The notes beneath the pieces were generated by a model. That model saw nothing but the letters and a program-made list of their open reading frames with translations. It was not told the DNA's origin and did not search any database. Shown piece by piece: positions 24,663 through 33,974 of a stretch of DNA of 64,000 nt. Origin of the DNA: Desulfosporosinus nitroreducens (GTDB lineage Bacteria > Bacillota > Desulfitobacteriia > Desulfitobacteriales > Desulfitobacteriaceae); assembly GCF_023897015.1 (NCBI RefSeq), contig NZ_JAMHFY010000010.1:1-64000 (forward strand), in the 5' to 3' direction. The first letter of the stretch is position 1. Each line of letters begins with the position of its first letter. The translations under genes and the position numbers were made by a program.

Positions 24663-26315
24663 TTATTTCTTCTTTGAGTCCTTGGAAGCTCTCCAAGAGG
24701 TTGCATAGTCTTCAAACGTTTTTTGGACAGTTTCACCAATTATTCTATAAGCCTCGTCATTCAAATTGGCAAGAGATGTACGAATGGACCACTTTGGACC
24801 GCCAAACCCGATGCCGTTAAGCAACACAATTGAAGATTCCTTAGCTAAACGGAAAAGGAAGTCAGTGGGCTCATAGTTTTCTTCTAAAAAGTCACAGAAT
24901 TCCTTACCGTACTTAATTTTAGCCCACACCAATAAATCAATTTGACTGTAATAGGCAGCGTTGAATCTATCAGTGCTCAATTCAAGTCCAAAGCCCTTGT
25001 ATAATAATTTTTGTCGATGGCGACAAATTTCCTGGGTCAACTCTTTGTAACGATTTTCATGGTCAAGCAACGCAAAAAGAGCAAATAGTCCCATTTGCAC
25101 TTGCTGTGGCGTGGATAAACCTGCTGTATGGTTTAGGGCGACTTGGCGACTGTCCGCAACCATACGATCAATAAAACGTAGTTTTTCAGGATATAGCGTG
25201 ATTGTTCCATAACGCTCCGCCAACGCGTCTGTTTTGTTTTGCGGAAGATCCTTTATCAATTGATCAAAGATATTGTCTTTATGAATAGCGATGACTCCAA
25301 GACGCCAACCTGTAGCCCCAAAATACTTTGAGAACGAGTAAACCCCAAGGGTATTAAACGGTAATTCTGCCATCAGTGAACGGAAATTATCGACAAATGT
25401 TCCGTAAACATCATCTGTGATAATCATTAAATTTGGATTATAGTTTTTAACCATCTCTATGATATGTTTTTTTGACTCGTTTCTGATGGCCACTGAGGGT
25501 GGGTTGCTTGGGTTAACAACATATAAGGCTTTTATACTTGGATTAGCAAGTTTATCGAGCTCTGATTTTGTATATTGCCAAGTGTGAATCCCTCTCTCAT
25601 CCATTTCCAGGGCATTAATTCGAATAATTTCAAAATTGTAGCGTGCTAAATGTGGAATCTCTAGATATGGGGTAAAGGTAGGTACCATGAGTGCAATCTT
25701 ATCCCCAGTTGACAGTAACTTATTCGATATCAGAGAGTCAAAGATATAACACATGGCAGCGGTTCCGCCTTCAACCGCGAAGAGGTCGTATTTTCCAGGT
25801 GGGAATTCGTTATTACACATTTCCTGAATGAGATAAGCGTGAATAATTTGTTCAAGGTGTGCCAGCATACGATCTGGAACCGGATAGTTATCGCCGATGA
25901 TCCCATCCACTAGTTCATGAACCCAGGCATCAGGGTCAAATCCCAGCTTTATTGTTCCATAATCAATGCTTTTCTTGAGCAAATCGACTCCGGGAGCGTG
26001 GTGATGGTTTTCCAGGTAGGCCTTAAGACGTGTTGCAATTCCTTTGGTATTAGGCATGCCAGCCAGGTCGATATCTTTCCAGACGTTGCGGGTTTCCACC
26101 ATAGCAAATTGACCCAGTGTAAAGAACGCTTCTCGCGGGGTTGCTGCAATCCAGTTTGGGTTGCCTCTCCCTGCATTTAACATTGACCAGATGCTTGTAT
26201 CTCCGTGTTTATTGGCAAGGTTAATTAATTTGTCTTTGAGTTCAAAAGGACTTAGTTGCTTGTAAGTGTGTTCCATCTCCCAAGTGGGGGCAATATCTTT
26301 CTGAATGGCTATCAT
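24663..26315 (-). CDS. aspD: Aspartate 4-decarboxylase (bifunctional with aspartate transaminase)
   Basis: A 550-residue PLP enzyme of the aminotransferase class I/II fold, with the extra N-terminal region of L-aspartate beta-decarboxylases (SMLNAGRGNPNWIA, about 45-60). The PLP lysine is in SFSKYFGATGWRLG, preceded by ITDDVYGTF; VNPSNPPS is also typical. It converts L-aspartate to L-alanine and CO2, a reaction that can generate a proton gradient when paired with an Asp/Ala antiporter. No AspT-type antiporter is adjacent; the nearest transporter is the SSS symporter. The ATG at 26315 directly abuts GGAAGGA, so the start is slightly uncertain. Confidence 0.88.
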   Translation of the reverse strand: MIAIQKDIAPTWEMEHTYKQLSPFELKDKLINLANKHGDTSIWSMLNAGRGNPNWIAATPREAFFTLGQFAMVETRNVWKDIDLAGMPNTKGIATRLKAYLENHHHAPGVDLLKKSIDYGTIKLGFDPDAWVHELVDGIIGDNYPVPDRMLAHLEQIIHAYLIQEMCNNEFPPGKYDLFAVEGGTAAMCYIFDSLISNKLLSTGDKIALMVPTFTPYLEIPHLARYNFEIIRINALEMDERGIHTWQYTKSELDKLANPSIKALYVVNPSNPPSVAIRNESKKHIIEMVKNYNPNLMIITDDVYGTFVDNFRSLMAELPFNTLGVYSFSKYFGATGWRLGVIAIHKDNIFDQLIKDLPQNKTDALAERYGTITLYPEKLRFIDRMVADSRQVALNHTAGLSTPQQVQMGLFALFALLDHENRYKELTQEICRHRQKLLYKGFGLELSTDRFNAAYYSQIDLLVWAKIKYGKEFCDFLEENYEPTDFLFRLAKESSIVLLNGIGFGGPKWSIRTSLANLNDEAYRIIGETVQKTFEDYATSWRASKDSKKK

Positions 26316-26556
26316 TCCTTCCGGATCTTTGTTTCAACAAGCAAGGTTGTTTGCGCATAAATATTCGCTTTATGCTACTCTGTACTGTACTCAAAGGATT
26401 TATACACAAAAAATCCTATCCCGGATTCATGGGTATGTGAAATAACCGAAAATACAAAGAGTCGTTCTAGAAGAGGGTGGAGGCGGTCAAGGAGGTGTGA
26501 ATATTTTCCCTCATATTGTGTGTGAAACAGACTTCAGCTGATGGTGACCATAAGTC

Positions 26557-26597
26557 AGGGAGGTGACGAACTTGTTTTCTAAGTCTGTCACCTCCCT
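26557..26597 (-). terminator. Hairpin after the ABC/SGNH operon
   Basis: An 11-bp perfect stem AGGGAGGTGAC (26557-26567) with GTCACCTCCCT (26587-26597), 11 bp past the stop of the SGNH hydrolase gene. There is no T run on the minus strand, so it may be a 3' stabiliser. Confidence 0.55.
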
Positions 26598-26608
26598 TTG
26601 GTTTGAAA

Positions 26609-27418
26609 CTATAATCCGGTGAGTATCGTTTCTACCGATTTACTAATTCTATTGGAGAGCGCTTGATATCCTGCGGAATTTGGATGAAGGCCATCCTGGG
26701 CGATATATTTCCCCACATTAAATTTCAGCAAGTCATGGGTTGGAATGAAGATTGCTTTTCCATCTTCTTCAACGAGTTGTTGGGTATTATAGTTCCAGGT
26801 AGTCAAAAGTCTGGCATCTTCAAGACTGGTTGCTTTTTCATAAGGATTGTAAAGACCAAGAAAAATTATAATGGAATTTGGGTTAGTGTTTCTTAGTTCT
26901 TTGAACGTTAACTTTAAGCTGCTCTGGTAGTTGTCTAGTCTCACTTTGAATTCATCTTCTTTAGCAAGAGTGTTCAGGGATAGGATGCTTCGGATATCAT
27001 TTCCACCGATGGAGACTAAGATAATATCCGAATCTGCGATCAGTTTATCAAGCCGCTGGCTTTGGAGTTGCTCAAGAAGACCTATGCTTTCTAGTCCGTC
27101 AATTCCTGCGTTATCCACGATGATTTCTTTAGAGGTGTTGTTTTTGAAATACTCCGGCAGATAACCAGAAAACCCTTTACTATTTTCATCTCCCGTCCCT
27201 TTAGCAACAGAGTCTCCCAGGATGAGCAATTGAACGGAGTTGGGATTCTTAGACGAGAGTGTTGAATCCTCTGTTGTTTGAGTCATTGGGGCTTCCGAAG
27301 ATGGCTGAGGGCTGAGCATAGTTGTGACGATGATTGCCTGATAGAAACCGCTGGCTAAAACGATGAAGCCTGCGCAGGCGATCGCAAGAACAGAGTACCA
27401 CATGCTTTTTTTTAACAC
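26609..27418 (-). CDS. SGNH/GDSL-type esterase, membrane-anchored
   Basis: A 269-residue protein with an N-terminal transmembrane segment (about 8-30), a Ser/Thr/Pro-rich linker and an SGNH hydrolase domain. Block I is ILGDSVAKG (nucleophile Ser), block II has the Gly in DNAGIDG, block III is SIGGNDIR and block V is DGLHPNS. It acts outside the membrane as an esterase, lipase or carbohydrate deacetylase. The GTG at 27418 uses GGAGA within the end of the upstream permease gene (12-bp gap), so it is the third gene of an ABC operon and may modify what that exporter handles. Confidence 0.85.
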   Translation of the reverse strand: MLKKSMWYSVLAIACAGFIVLASGFYQAIIVTTMLSPQPSSEAPMTQTTEDSTLSSKNPNSVQLLILGDSVAKGTGDENSKGFSGYLPEYFKNNTSKEIIVDNAGIDGLESIGLLEQLQSQRLDKLIADSDIILVSIGGNDIRSILSLNTLAKEDEFKVRLDNYQSSLKLTFKELRNTNPNSIIIFLGLYNPYEKATSLEDARLLTTWNYNTQQLVEEDGKAIFIPTHDLLKFNVGKYIAQDGLHPNSAGYQALSNRISKSVETILTGL

Positions 27419-27430
27419 CTTAATTTCTCC

Positions 27431-28435
27431 TTAGACCAGAATATCTTGTTTAATAAAGTAGACAAAGCTGACGAGGATCGAAGCGACAGCCCATCCCAGC
27501 AGGACAGTGATTGAGAAAAGCATCGTCATCCCTTCGATGGGCTGGAACGATCCCGATAAATAATCCGTAAGCCGTAAATTGACCATGAACATGTAGCGTG
27601 TAATCTTCCAATCTGAGAGAAAGTAGCTGATGAAATTACCCGCTACGACGGTTGACATAATAATGCCAATCGAGGCTGCCGTACTTTTAACTAAGATAGA
27701 GATCATAAATGAGATACTGCCTACCACCACAGCTACAAAATAAGCTAAGGAATAAACCATAAGAGTATATCTCCACTGTGGGACATTAAGGACAGCGGAG
27801 GTATCTAATTTTCCTGCTACAAGTTTAAAACCTGTGGCCACCGGGGCTAGCCAGCCTCCGAGACCAAAGAAGAGGCCCGAAATAATCACGGATAATACAA
27901 AAGCAAAAAATAGAACTACAATCTCCAAGATCATCAAGGTTAAATATTTGCTGAGCAGAATCTTCCACCTGGGAACGTTCCTGACGAGGAGCAGTTTGAT
28001 CGTTCCGCTGGAGGATTCCCCGGACACCATATCTGCTGCCAACATAATAATCAAAAGAGGTAAGAACAAGAAAATCGATTGTTCCATGAATTTGGTAGTA
28101 AATTTTGCAGCAGACTGCTCCAAGGGGTTAATGTTGTTGTCAAGGTTATACTGCAATTGTTCAATTCTTACTCGGAGTGAGGATTTATCTTTCTCATCCC
28201 TGTAAGGGCTGTCAAGCCTGTTCTTCATATCAATTAACTGCTGGTCAGCCAGTTTGCGCCAGTCAGCTGTTGCGCTAATTCCCATCCGTTGAGCGAGTTG
28301 GGCCTTTGTTCTTTCGGCAGTATGGTTTTGCCCATAGGCAAATACCGAGATCAGGACGACAAGAATTGCCAAGACAAACATGAGTCGTTTCTTAGAAATC
28401 ATCTTGAGGACTTCATTTTCAATTAGATTAAACAA
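27431..28435 (-). CDS. ABC transporter permease (ABC-2 type)
   Basis: About 334 residues with an N-terminal helix (FVLAILVVLISVFAYG), a roughly 110-residue extracytoplasmic region, then five more hydrophobic segments. The layout fits ABC-2 permeases partnered with BcrA-like ATPases (antibiotic, lantibiotic or sodium exporters). The TTG at 28435 behind GGAAGGTGA is preferred; it overlaps the ATPase stop by 8 bp, giving translational coupling. The GTG at 28444 and longer in-frame starts lack a site. Substrate unknown. Confidence 0.82.
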   Translation of the reverse strand: MFNLIENEVLKMISKKRLMFVLAILVVLISVFAYGQNHTAERTKAQLAQRMGISATADWRKLADQQLIDMKNRLDSPYRDEKDKSSLRVRIEQLQYNLDNNINPLEQSAAKFTTKFMEQSIFLFLPLLIIMLAADMVSGESSSGTIKLLLVRNVPRWKILLSKYLTLMILEIVVLFFAFVLSVIISGLFFGLGGWLAPVATGFKLVAGKLDTSAVLNVPQWRYTLMVYSLAYFVAVVVGSISFMISILVKSTAASIGIIMSTVVAGNFISYFLSDWKITRYMFMVNLRLTDYLSGSFQPIEGMTMLFSITVLLGWAVASILVSFVYFIKQDILV

Positions 28436-29348
28436 TTTGATCACCTTCCGTAAGGCCCAAAAATAGATCTTCAAGGGTATTTTGTTTTGCTGTGCAATAG
28501 GTGAGTCCCAGACCTTCCCTAATGAAAAATTCATTAAGTTTATCAAGGGGATGCTGACCAATTTCAGCGCTGATGGTATTCATTTTTAACTGAGTCGCTT
28601 CGATCTGCCAATGGTCCCTAAGAAGCGCGATTGCTTTCTCAGGATCATTTATCTGCCATTCGATCTTATCGTCATGTTGAATGATTTCCTGAACGGTGGC
28701 TGTTTTGATGACACTTCCTTGCTTAATAATAGAGACGATATCACACATTTGTTGGATTTCTAACAGTAAATGACTTGATACAAAGACTGTCATACCTTCC
28801 TCATAGGCCAGTTTTCGGATCAAATTTCTAAACTCAGTGATTCCTGCGGGGTCGAGTCCATTAGTAGGTTCATCGAGAATCAGAAGCTTAGGCTTGGCTA
28901 TGATGGCCTGGGCGATCCCTAGACGTTGTCGCATACCCAAGGAATAGGTACTTACTTTATCATTGACCCGATGCTGGAGGCCTACCATTTCGACGACATC
29001 TTTAATCCGTTGTTGACTAATCGTTTTATTCATGGCCGCAAATTGCAGCAAGTTTTCCATGCCAGTTAAGTATTTGTACATATCAGGGCTCTCGATGATG
29101 CATCCGACATTCGACAGGGCTTTCACAAAATCATGGGCTACGGAATAGCCGCAGATTCTTACTGATCCTTCCGTCGGTTTTATCAATCCAACAATCATGC
29201 GAATCGTTGTCGTTTTTCCCGCACCATTAGGACCTAGGAAACCATAAATTTGAGAGGGATAAAGAGTCAGGTTTACCCCTTTTACAATTTCCTTTCCTTT
29301 AATTTTTTTTCTTAAGTTAGTAAGTTCCAATACTGCAGTTTGCGGCAT
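28428..29348 (-). CDS. ABC transporter ATP-binding protein (BcrA-like)
   Basis: A 306-residue ABC ATPase. Walker A LGPNGAGKTTT (about 38-48), signature YSLGMRQRLGIAQA (about 136), Walker B LLILDEPTNGLDP and the H-loop SSHLL are all present, followed by a C-terminal domain of about 80 residues typical of the drug/bacteriocin resistance subfamily. It drives the permease encoded next. The ATG at 29348 follows AAAGGAGAA. First gene of a three-gene operon. Confidence 0.92.
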   Translation of the reverse strand: MPQTAVLELTNLRKKIKGKEIVKGVNLTLYPSQIYGFLGPNGAGKTTTIRMIVGLIKPTEGSVRICGYSVAHDFVKALSNVGCIIESPDMYKYLTGMENLLQFAAMNKTISQQRIKDVVEMVGLQHRVNDKVSTYSLGMRQRLGIAQAIIAKPKLLILDEPTNGLDPAGITEFRNLIRKLAYEEGMTVFVSSHLLLEIQQMCDIVSIIKQGSVIKTATVQEIIQHDDKIEWQINDPEKAIALLRDHWQIEATQLKMNTISAEIGQHPLDKLNEFFIREGLGLTYCTAKQNTLEDLFLGLTEGDQIV

Positions 29349-29635
29349 AAATTCTCCTTTTTGATTCTTCTATTATTTGAAAGAACTATTAGGTATGAAC
29401 TATTTCCTTTTTATTATAAATAAAATCTTCTTAAATAGGAAGTTGAGGACTCTTATTCAAAAAATTAATTAAAGCTTTACACTGTACCGAATGTACATGA
29501 GTGAATAGTGGCTGTTGATTTCTAATAAATAAAGCTATAATAATAAGAAACATGTTTCGAAAGTTTAGAAGCAGTCATTATAGCAAAAAACTTTAGTTTA
29601 TATACGTTTCTGTGCAAAAGGGGGGATATTTGATT

Positions 29636-29962
29636 ATGCTTCAGGCTATTTTCTTATTTATTCTAGCTGGTGTAGCCGAAATCGGAGGAGGCTATCTAGT
29701 ATGGCTTTGGCTGAGAGAAGCTCGGCCCATTTGGTATGGAATAGTGGGGGGACTCATCCTCGTTCTTTACGGTATCATACCCACTTTACAAAAGTTCCCG
29801 AGCTTTGGGAGAGTTTATGCAGCCTATGGAGGGGTATTTATTATTTTAGCCGTTTTATGGGGATGGGGCGTTGATAAAAAAATTCCCGACATCTATGATT
29901 GGTTAGGTGCCGTCATATGTATAGCAGGAGTCTCTGTCATGTTATGGGCTCCGCGACATTAA
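29636..29962 (+). CDS. YnfA/UPF0060 family membrane protein
   Basis: A 108-residue, four-helix membrane protein: [24 protein letters not shown], then [38 protein letters not shown] and [20 protein letters not shown]. This is the UPF0060 (YnfA) family, a small-multidrug-resistance-like group with poorly known substrates. The ATG at 29636 follows AGGGGGGAT and matches the family start. Its stop is 36 bp before panE on the same strand. Confidence 0.88.
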   Translation: MLQAIFLFILAGVAEIGGGYLVWLWLREARPIWYGIVGGLILVLYGIIPTLQKFPSFGRVYAAYGGVFIILAVLWGWGVDKKIPDIYDWLGAVICIAGVSVMLWAPRH

Positions 29963-29998
29963 TTATCCTGTTAAACAATGTAAGATTGGAGAAAAGAA

Positions 29999-30946
29999 AT
30001 GAAAGTTTTAGTTATCGGTTTAGGGGCCTTGGGAACTGTGTATTCTTGCCTTTTGAGTTTAGCAGGCCACAAGGTGACGGGGCTAAGCAGACCAGCAAGT
30101 ATTGAAAAGATCAAGGCAGATGGAGTGAAAGTTTCTGGAATCTGGGGAGAGCACAAGGCGAAGCTCTTTAACGCAGTATCTAAAGTATCGGAACTTAAGC
30201 ACCAGAAGTTTGATATTATAATTGTCACCGTAAAATCATTTGTTACAGAAGAGATTGCTCAAGAAATTGTTCCGCTAGTAGGAGATAACACCTACGTATT
30301 TCTCTTCCAGAATGGATATGGAAATTTTGAGACAGCCGCTAAATCTATTGCGGAGGACAAGCTTGTTTTAGGCCGAGTTATTTTTGGGGCAGAGACCTTA
30401 GCACTTGGAGAGTCTAAGGTGACTGTTATTGCCGATGATGTGATGATTGGTTCTCCCAAAAATCTCATTAACCCTGTGTTGCTAGAGGAGTTCGCCGAAA
30501 TTTTTTGCAAAGCACTCATTCCTACAAAAGCATCTTTAGAAATCATGAACTATATTTGGGGAAAGATCATCTATAATTCTGCACTAAATTCCTTAGGAGC
30601 AATTTTTGAGGTGAGTTATGGAGAGTTGGCCGAAGAACCTGTTACTCAAGAACTCATGAATAAGATCGTTAAAGAGATTTTTGATTTGCTTCAAGCAAGA
30701 AAGATTGCAATGTTTTGGCCTGATGCTCAAAATTATTTAACAAATTTTTATGACAACTTAATACCTCCAACCTATGCTCACCATTCCTCGATGCTTCAAG
30801 ATATTCAGAGCGGTCGCCGAACTGAAATTGAGGCCCTGAATGGCGCAGTCGTAAAACTTGCTCATGAAGCAGGGGTCGAGGTTCCTGTAAACGAAGTCAT
30901 AGTGGCTATGGTGAAAGCGAAAGAGTGCTTTAGTCTGCATTCTTGA
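29999..30946 (+). CDS. panE: 2-dehydropantoate 2-reductase (ketopantoate reductase)
   Basis: A 315-residue PanE/ApbA-family enzyme. The N-terminal Rossmann motif VLVIGLGALGTVYSCLL binds NADPH. The catalytic lysine region is MNYIWGKIIYNSALNSLGAI, and the C-terminal domain has PPTYAHHSSMLQDIQSGRRTEIEALNG with the conserved S-x-D and E residues. It reduces ketopantoate to pantoate in CoA synthesis, though the family also includes other 2-oxo-acid reductases. The ATG at 29999 follows GGAGA. Confidence 0.87.
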   Translation: MKVLVIGLGALGTVYSCLLSLAGHKVTGLSRPASIEKIKADGVKVSGIWGEHKAKLFNAVSKVSELKHQKFDIIIVTVKSFVTEEIAQEIVPLVGDNTYVFLFQNGYGNFETAAKSIAEDKLVLGRVIFGAETLALGESKVTVIADDVMIGSPKNLINPVLLEEFAEIFCKALIPTKASLEIMNYIWGKIIYNSALNSLGAIFEVSYGELAEEPVTQELMNKIVKEIFDLLQARKIAMFWPDAQNYLTNFYDNLIPPTYAHHSSMLQDIQSGRRTEIEALNGAVVKLAHEAGVEVPVNEVIVAMVKAKECFSLHS

Positions 30947-31179
30947 GCTATACTTGCATCAAAACATTTTTATCCGTCCGTTCGAGGGAAAAAAACAATA
31001 TCCCAGGCTTATCTAGATTTGAGCAATTGTAAGAAAAATTAAGTATAACCTAAAATGTTAAGGTAAATAGTTTTCAGACTAATTGTAAAAGCATCAATCG
31101 TATGGTATTACTAATGTAGTAACAAACAAGAGATAATAAGCCTCTGACTCGTTAGAGAACTGAAGAAAGAGGGATTAAA

Positions 31180-31365
31180 ATGACTTTTGTTTTAGTAGTA
31201 CATGATGAAATTGCCAAAGATCACATTGGAGAATATGAATTTGAGACCTTGAAAGAAGCTAAAGAATTCGCAATTGATCTAATTAAAATTGATGAGAGAA
31301 ATAAAAAAAATTATAGCTATTCCATATTGGATATGGAAAATAATAATTACGAGATACGAGAATAG
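31180..31365 (+). CDS. Small hypothetical protein
   Basis: A 61-residue soluble protein beginning MTFVLVVHDEIAKDHIGEYE, with an alternating strand-helix-strand pattern (FETLKEAKEFAIDLIKI, then YSYSILDMENNNYEI). No family was recognised. The ATG at 31180 follows AGAGGGAT and the gene ends before a strong terminator, which supports it being real. Confidence 0.6.
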   Translation: MTFVLVVHDEIAKDHIGEYEFETLKEAKEFAIDLIKIDERNKKNYSYSILDMENNNYEIRE

Positions 31366-31418
31366 TTGGATGGCTTTCTAAGTCCGGGCACAATGGGCTA
31401 ATAATTGAGTAACAGTGT

Positions 31419-31465
31419 AAAACACCTTTTATCCGTCTGTTCAGACGGATAAAAGGTGTTTTTTT
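31419..31465. terminator. Bidirectional terminator
   Basis: A roughly 20-bp stem (31419-31439 with 31442-31462) with a tight GTTC turn, T run on the plus strand and A run on the other flank, between the convergent small gene and xdhC. Confidence 0.92.
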
Positions 31466-31490
31466 CTTGCATCCCAGATTATTGTTTTGG

Positions 31491-32297
31491 TTAAGTACGC
31501 AGGAAATCTGCGTTACGAGCATATTTTACAGCCTGGATCTCAGCTAAGATAGCAAGGGCAATTTCTTCAGGCGTTTCTCCTCCAAGATTAAGCCCTATAG
31601 GGGTATGAATCTTGCTCAAGGCTTCGAGCGTCACTCCTTGAGCTTCAAGATGTTGGAAACAGAGGGCAACCTTTTTGCGGCTGCCGACCATTCCAAGATA
31701 ACGGCTTGGTTTAGAGATGGTCGCAGCCAGCGCTGCTTCGTCTAACGTATGTTTATAGGTACAAATCACCATTGAAGTTTGTTCATTTGTTGAGTAGCGC
31801 TTGAGCTCAGTGACTATATCTCCAGATATTAACTCATCGGCATCTGGAAACCGTTCTCTAGTAAGCAGCTCGGGTCTGTCGTCTATGATCGTAATAAAAT
31901 ATCCTAAAACCTTAGCCAGTTGATAAAGTGCGCGAGCAATATGGCCAGCCCCAGCAATCAGCAAGTGGTTGGCTTGTTTAAAAACTCGAATGAATACTTC
32001 AATTTCACCGCCGCAAACCATTGCTAGCTGCTGGGGGTCACTGGAATTAATCTTAAGCTCATAACGGATTGTTTTTGAGACTCCTTGTTGAAGGCACTTG
32101 GCAGCTTCAATTGCCGCCTTGGATTCTGATACTCCGCCACCGATTGTGCCTCCGAGTAAGTGTCCATCACCATCGACCAGCATCATACTGCCAACTCCCC
32201 GTGGGCAAGAACCTTTTGTTTTAGTAATCATAACGAGAGCGACATCCTCACGCTGTTCAAGGGCCTGTGATAATCTTTGGATTACAAGGTTATTCAA
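31491..32297 (-). CDS. xdhC: XdhC/CoxI-family molybdenum-cofactor insertion protein
   Basis: A 268-residue XdhC-type protein. The N-terminal part has KGSCPRGVGSMMLV and GGTIGGGVSE; the C-terminal Rossmann part has LLIAGAGHIARAL and later YLGMVGSRKK and PIGLNLGGETPEEIALAILAEI. XdhC binds and sulfurates molybdenum cofactor for xanthine-dehydrogenase-type enzymes. No molybdoenzyme gene is in the window, so its client must be elsewhere. The TTG at 32297 follows GAGGTG. Confidence 0.88.
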   Translation of the reverse strand: MNNLVIQRLSQALEQREDVALVMITKTKGSCPRGVGSMMLVDGDGHLLGGTIGGGVSESKAAIEAAKCLQQGVSKTIRYELKINSSDPQQLAMVCGGEIEVFIRVFKQANHLLIAGAGHIARALYQLAKVLGYFITIIDDRPELLTRERFPDADELISGDIVTELKRYSTNEQTSMVICTYKHTLDEAALAATISKPSRYLGMVGSRKKVALCFQHLEAQGVTLEALSKIHTPIGLNLGGETPEEIALAILAEIQAVKYARNADFLRT

Positions 32298-32452
32298 ATT
32301 CTACACCTCTCGAAAATTGATAGATGATTATTACTATTGATTCCCTATAATTTAAAAGTTGAGGCTTTGTTGGTTAAAATTGTATTATTATAAACGTTCT
32401 ACTGTATAACCTTATGATGTATATATAGAAAGCTTCGTTAGGAGGTTTAGTT

Positions 32453-32623
32453 CTGAGTGAAATTATCGACTGTTATAACTATTATATAGACATTTCAGAG
32501 AAACTATCAAGCATAACATGCCAGACCAGCCCCAAAGTGTTAATAATAGGTGGTATTTTAAAACATCACACCGATCCCCTCTTTTCTGTACCTGTTTTAG
32601 TAAATGGGTGGTTATTATATTAA
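32453..32623 (+). CDS. Possible small ORF with CTG start
   Basis: A 56-codon frame, (M)SEIIDCYNYYIDISEKLSS then a stretch with KVLIIGGILKHH and PVLVNGWLLY, directly follows GGAGG at 7-nt spacing but begins with CTG. The composition looks protein-like. No family was recognised. It could be a real small gene, or a remnant of a longer one. It is the only gene-like feature in 32298-32842; an upstream stretch CTTCGTTAGG resembles the start of an M-box riboswitch, but the rest of that RNA is absent. Confidence 0.25.
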   Translation: MSEIIDCYNYYIDISEKLSSITCQTSPKVLIIGGILKHHTDPLFSVPVLVNGWLLY

Positions 32624-32842
32624 AACACTGGCAGTTAGCGCTGAATTAAAGGAGAAATAATAACTTGTGTAGAAGTTATAGTCCTAGTTTTTTGGGTTGG
32701 GAAATATCCACAGTACAAAGAGATGCAGATTTAATAAGATTGAGGCTTATCAATCTTTCGGTCTTTCTTAGATTGTAATAAAAAATAAGAAATTTTACCA
32801 ACAGAATTGCAATCACAATTTATTTGAAAGGAGGAAAGCTCT

Positions 32843-33862
32843 TTGCACTTCGTTTTACTTCGCTTATCAATGAAATTATTAAAAATGAAGAATACAGCAC
32901 TTGCGTTTGGATTTCTTGCTTTTGTACTGACGGTATCAACATTTGCTTATTTAATTGAGCCTGAGACATTTGAGACTTGGTTTAATTCTCTGTATTTTGT
33001 TTTAACAACGATGTCGACTGTTGGTTACGGTGATTATTCTCCAAGTACATTTCCAGGAAAAGTGCTTACTATCTTCATTTATGTATTCGGCATTGGTTTG
33101 TTAAGTTTAGTAATTGGTAAGATTATTGATGCTGTTGCAGATTTTCATAGGAGAAGGGAGGCAGGCCAATTGAAGTTTCAAGGTAAAAACCACATTATCG
33201 TAATTAATTGGAGTAAAAAGGCACAATATGCGATAGAAGAAATTTTATCCACAGACTCGAATATTGAGGTTGTAATTATTGATGAGATTAACAAACATCC
33301 TTATGATAAACCCAAAGTCTATTTTATTAGCGGTGACCCAAGTTCCCTCGATATACTTGAACAAGCAGACATTAAGAATGCTCGTTCAGCAATCATTTTT
33401 GCCGATGCAAGAATTGATGAGCCTTCTCTTGTTGATGGAAAATCGTTACTTTTAGCTTCAACTATCGAGAGTTTAGCTCCGAATGTTCATACAACTGTTG
33501 AAATTATGATGGAAAAACATATTCAAAACTTCAAACATGTTAAGGTTAATGATTTCGTTCTCTCCCACGATGCTGTATCAAGATTGGCTGTAAGGTCAGC
33601 ACTTAATGAAGGAAGCTTGGATATTTTTACGCAATTATTAAGTCGCCAAAGAGGTGCCGACGTATATCAAACAACTGTAAGACCCGAGTGGAAAACATAT
33701 GAGGATGCTTTTTTAGCACTTATTAAGCAAGGGGCCACCTTAATATCAAACAAGGGTGATATGACAATAAACACTAAGCTAAATGAACCCATTCCAACAG
33801 ATGCGAAATTATTTGTGATATGTGACGATGAAGTATCCCAAAAGATTAACAACATGTTATGA
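32843..33862 (+). CDS. Two-helix potassium channel with RCK (TrkA-N) domain
   Basis: A 339-residue protein with TM1 (ALAFGFLAFVLTVSTFAYL), a pore loop holding the K+ selectivity filter TVGYGD (TTMSTVGYGDYSP), TM2 (ILFIYVFGIGLL-type) and a cytoplasmic RCK domain from about residue 115 (NHIIVINWSKKAQYAIEEIL). It is like MthK and B. subtilis YugO. It passes K+ under control of a ligand such as Ca2+ or a nucleotide. The RCK Rossmann motif is altered (NWS in place of GxGxxG), as in YugO-type proteins. The TTG at 32843 follows AAAGGAGGA. Confidence 0.88.
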   Translation: MHFVLLRLSMKLLKMKNTALAFGFLAFVLTVSTFAYLIEPETFETWFNSLYFVLTTMSTVGYGDYSPSTFPGKVLTIFIYVFGIGLLSLVIGKIIDAVADFHRRREAGQLKFQGKNHIIVINWSKKAQYAIEEILSTDSNIEVVIIDEINKHPYDKPKVYFISGDPSSLDILEQADIKNARSAIIFADARIDEPSLVDGKSLLLASTIESLAPNVHTTVEIMMEKHIQNFKHVKVNDFVLSHDAVSRLAVRSALNEGSLDIFTQLLSRQRGADVYQTTVRPEWKTYEDAFLALIKQGATLISNKGDMTINTKLNEPIPTDAKLFVICDDEVSQKINNML

Positions 33863-33974
33863 AATTTTTCCAAGCATAAAATTGCGTCCGGAAGATATTG
33901 GTCGAAATTACTACAAGCCTTGCTATCAGGGCGAGTGGTAATTTTGCCCGTTACATCAGAGCCCTCAGAGCCAA

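Noticed and set aside
32430-32600. M-box (Mg2+) riboswitch
   Set aside because: A CTTCGTTAGG-like start exists, but the conserved core blocks are missing.
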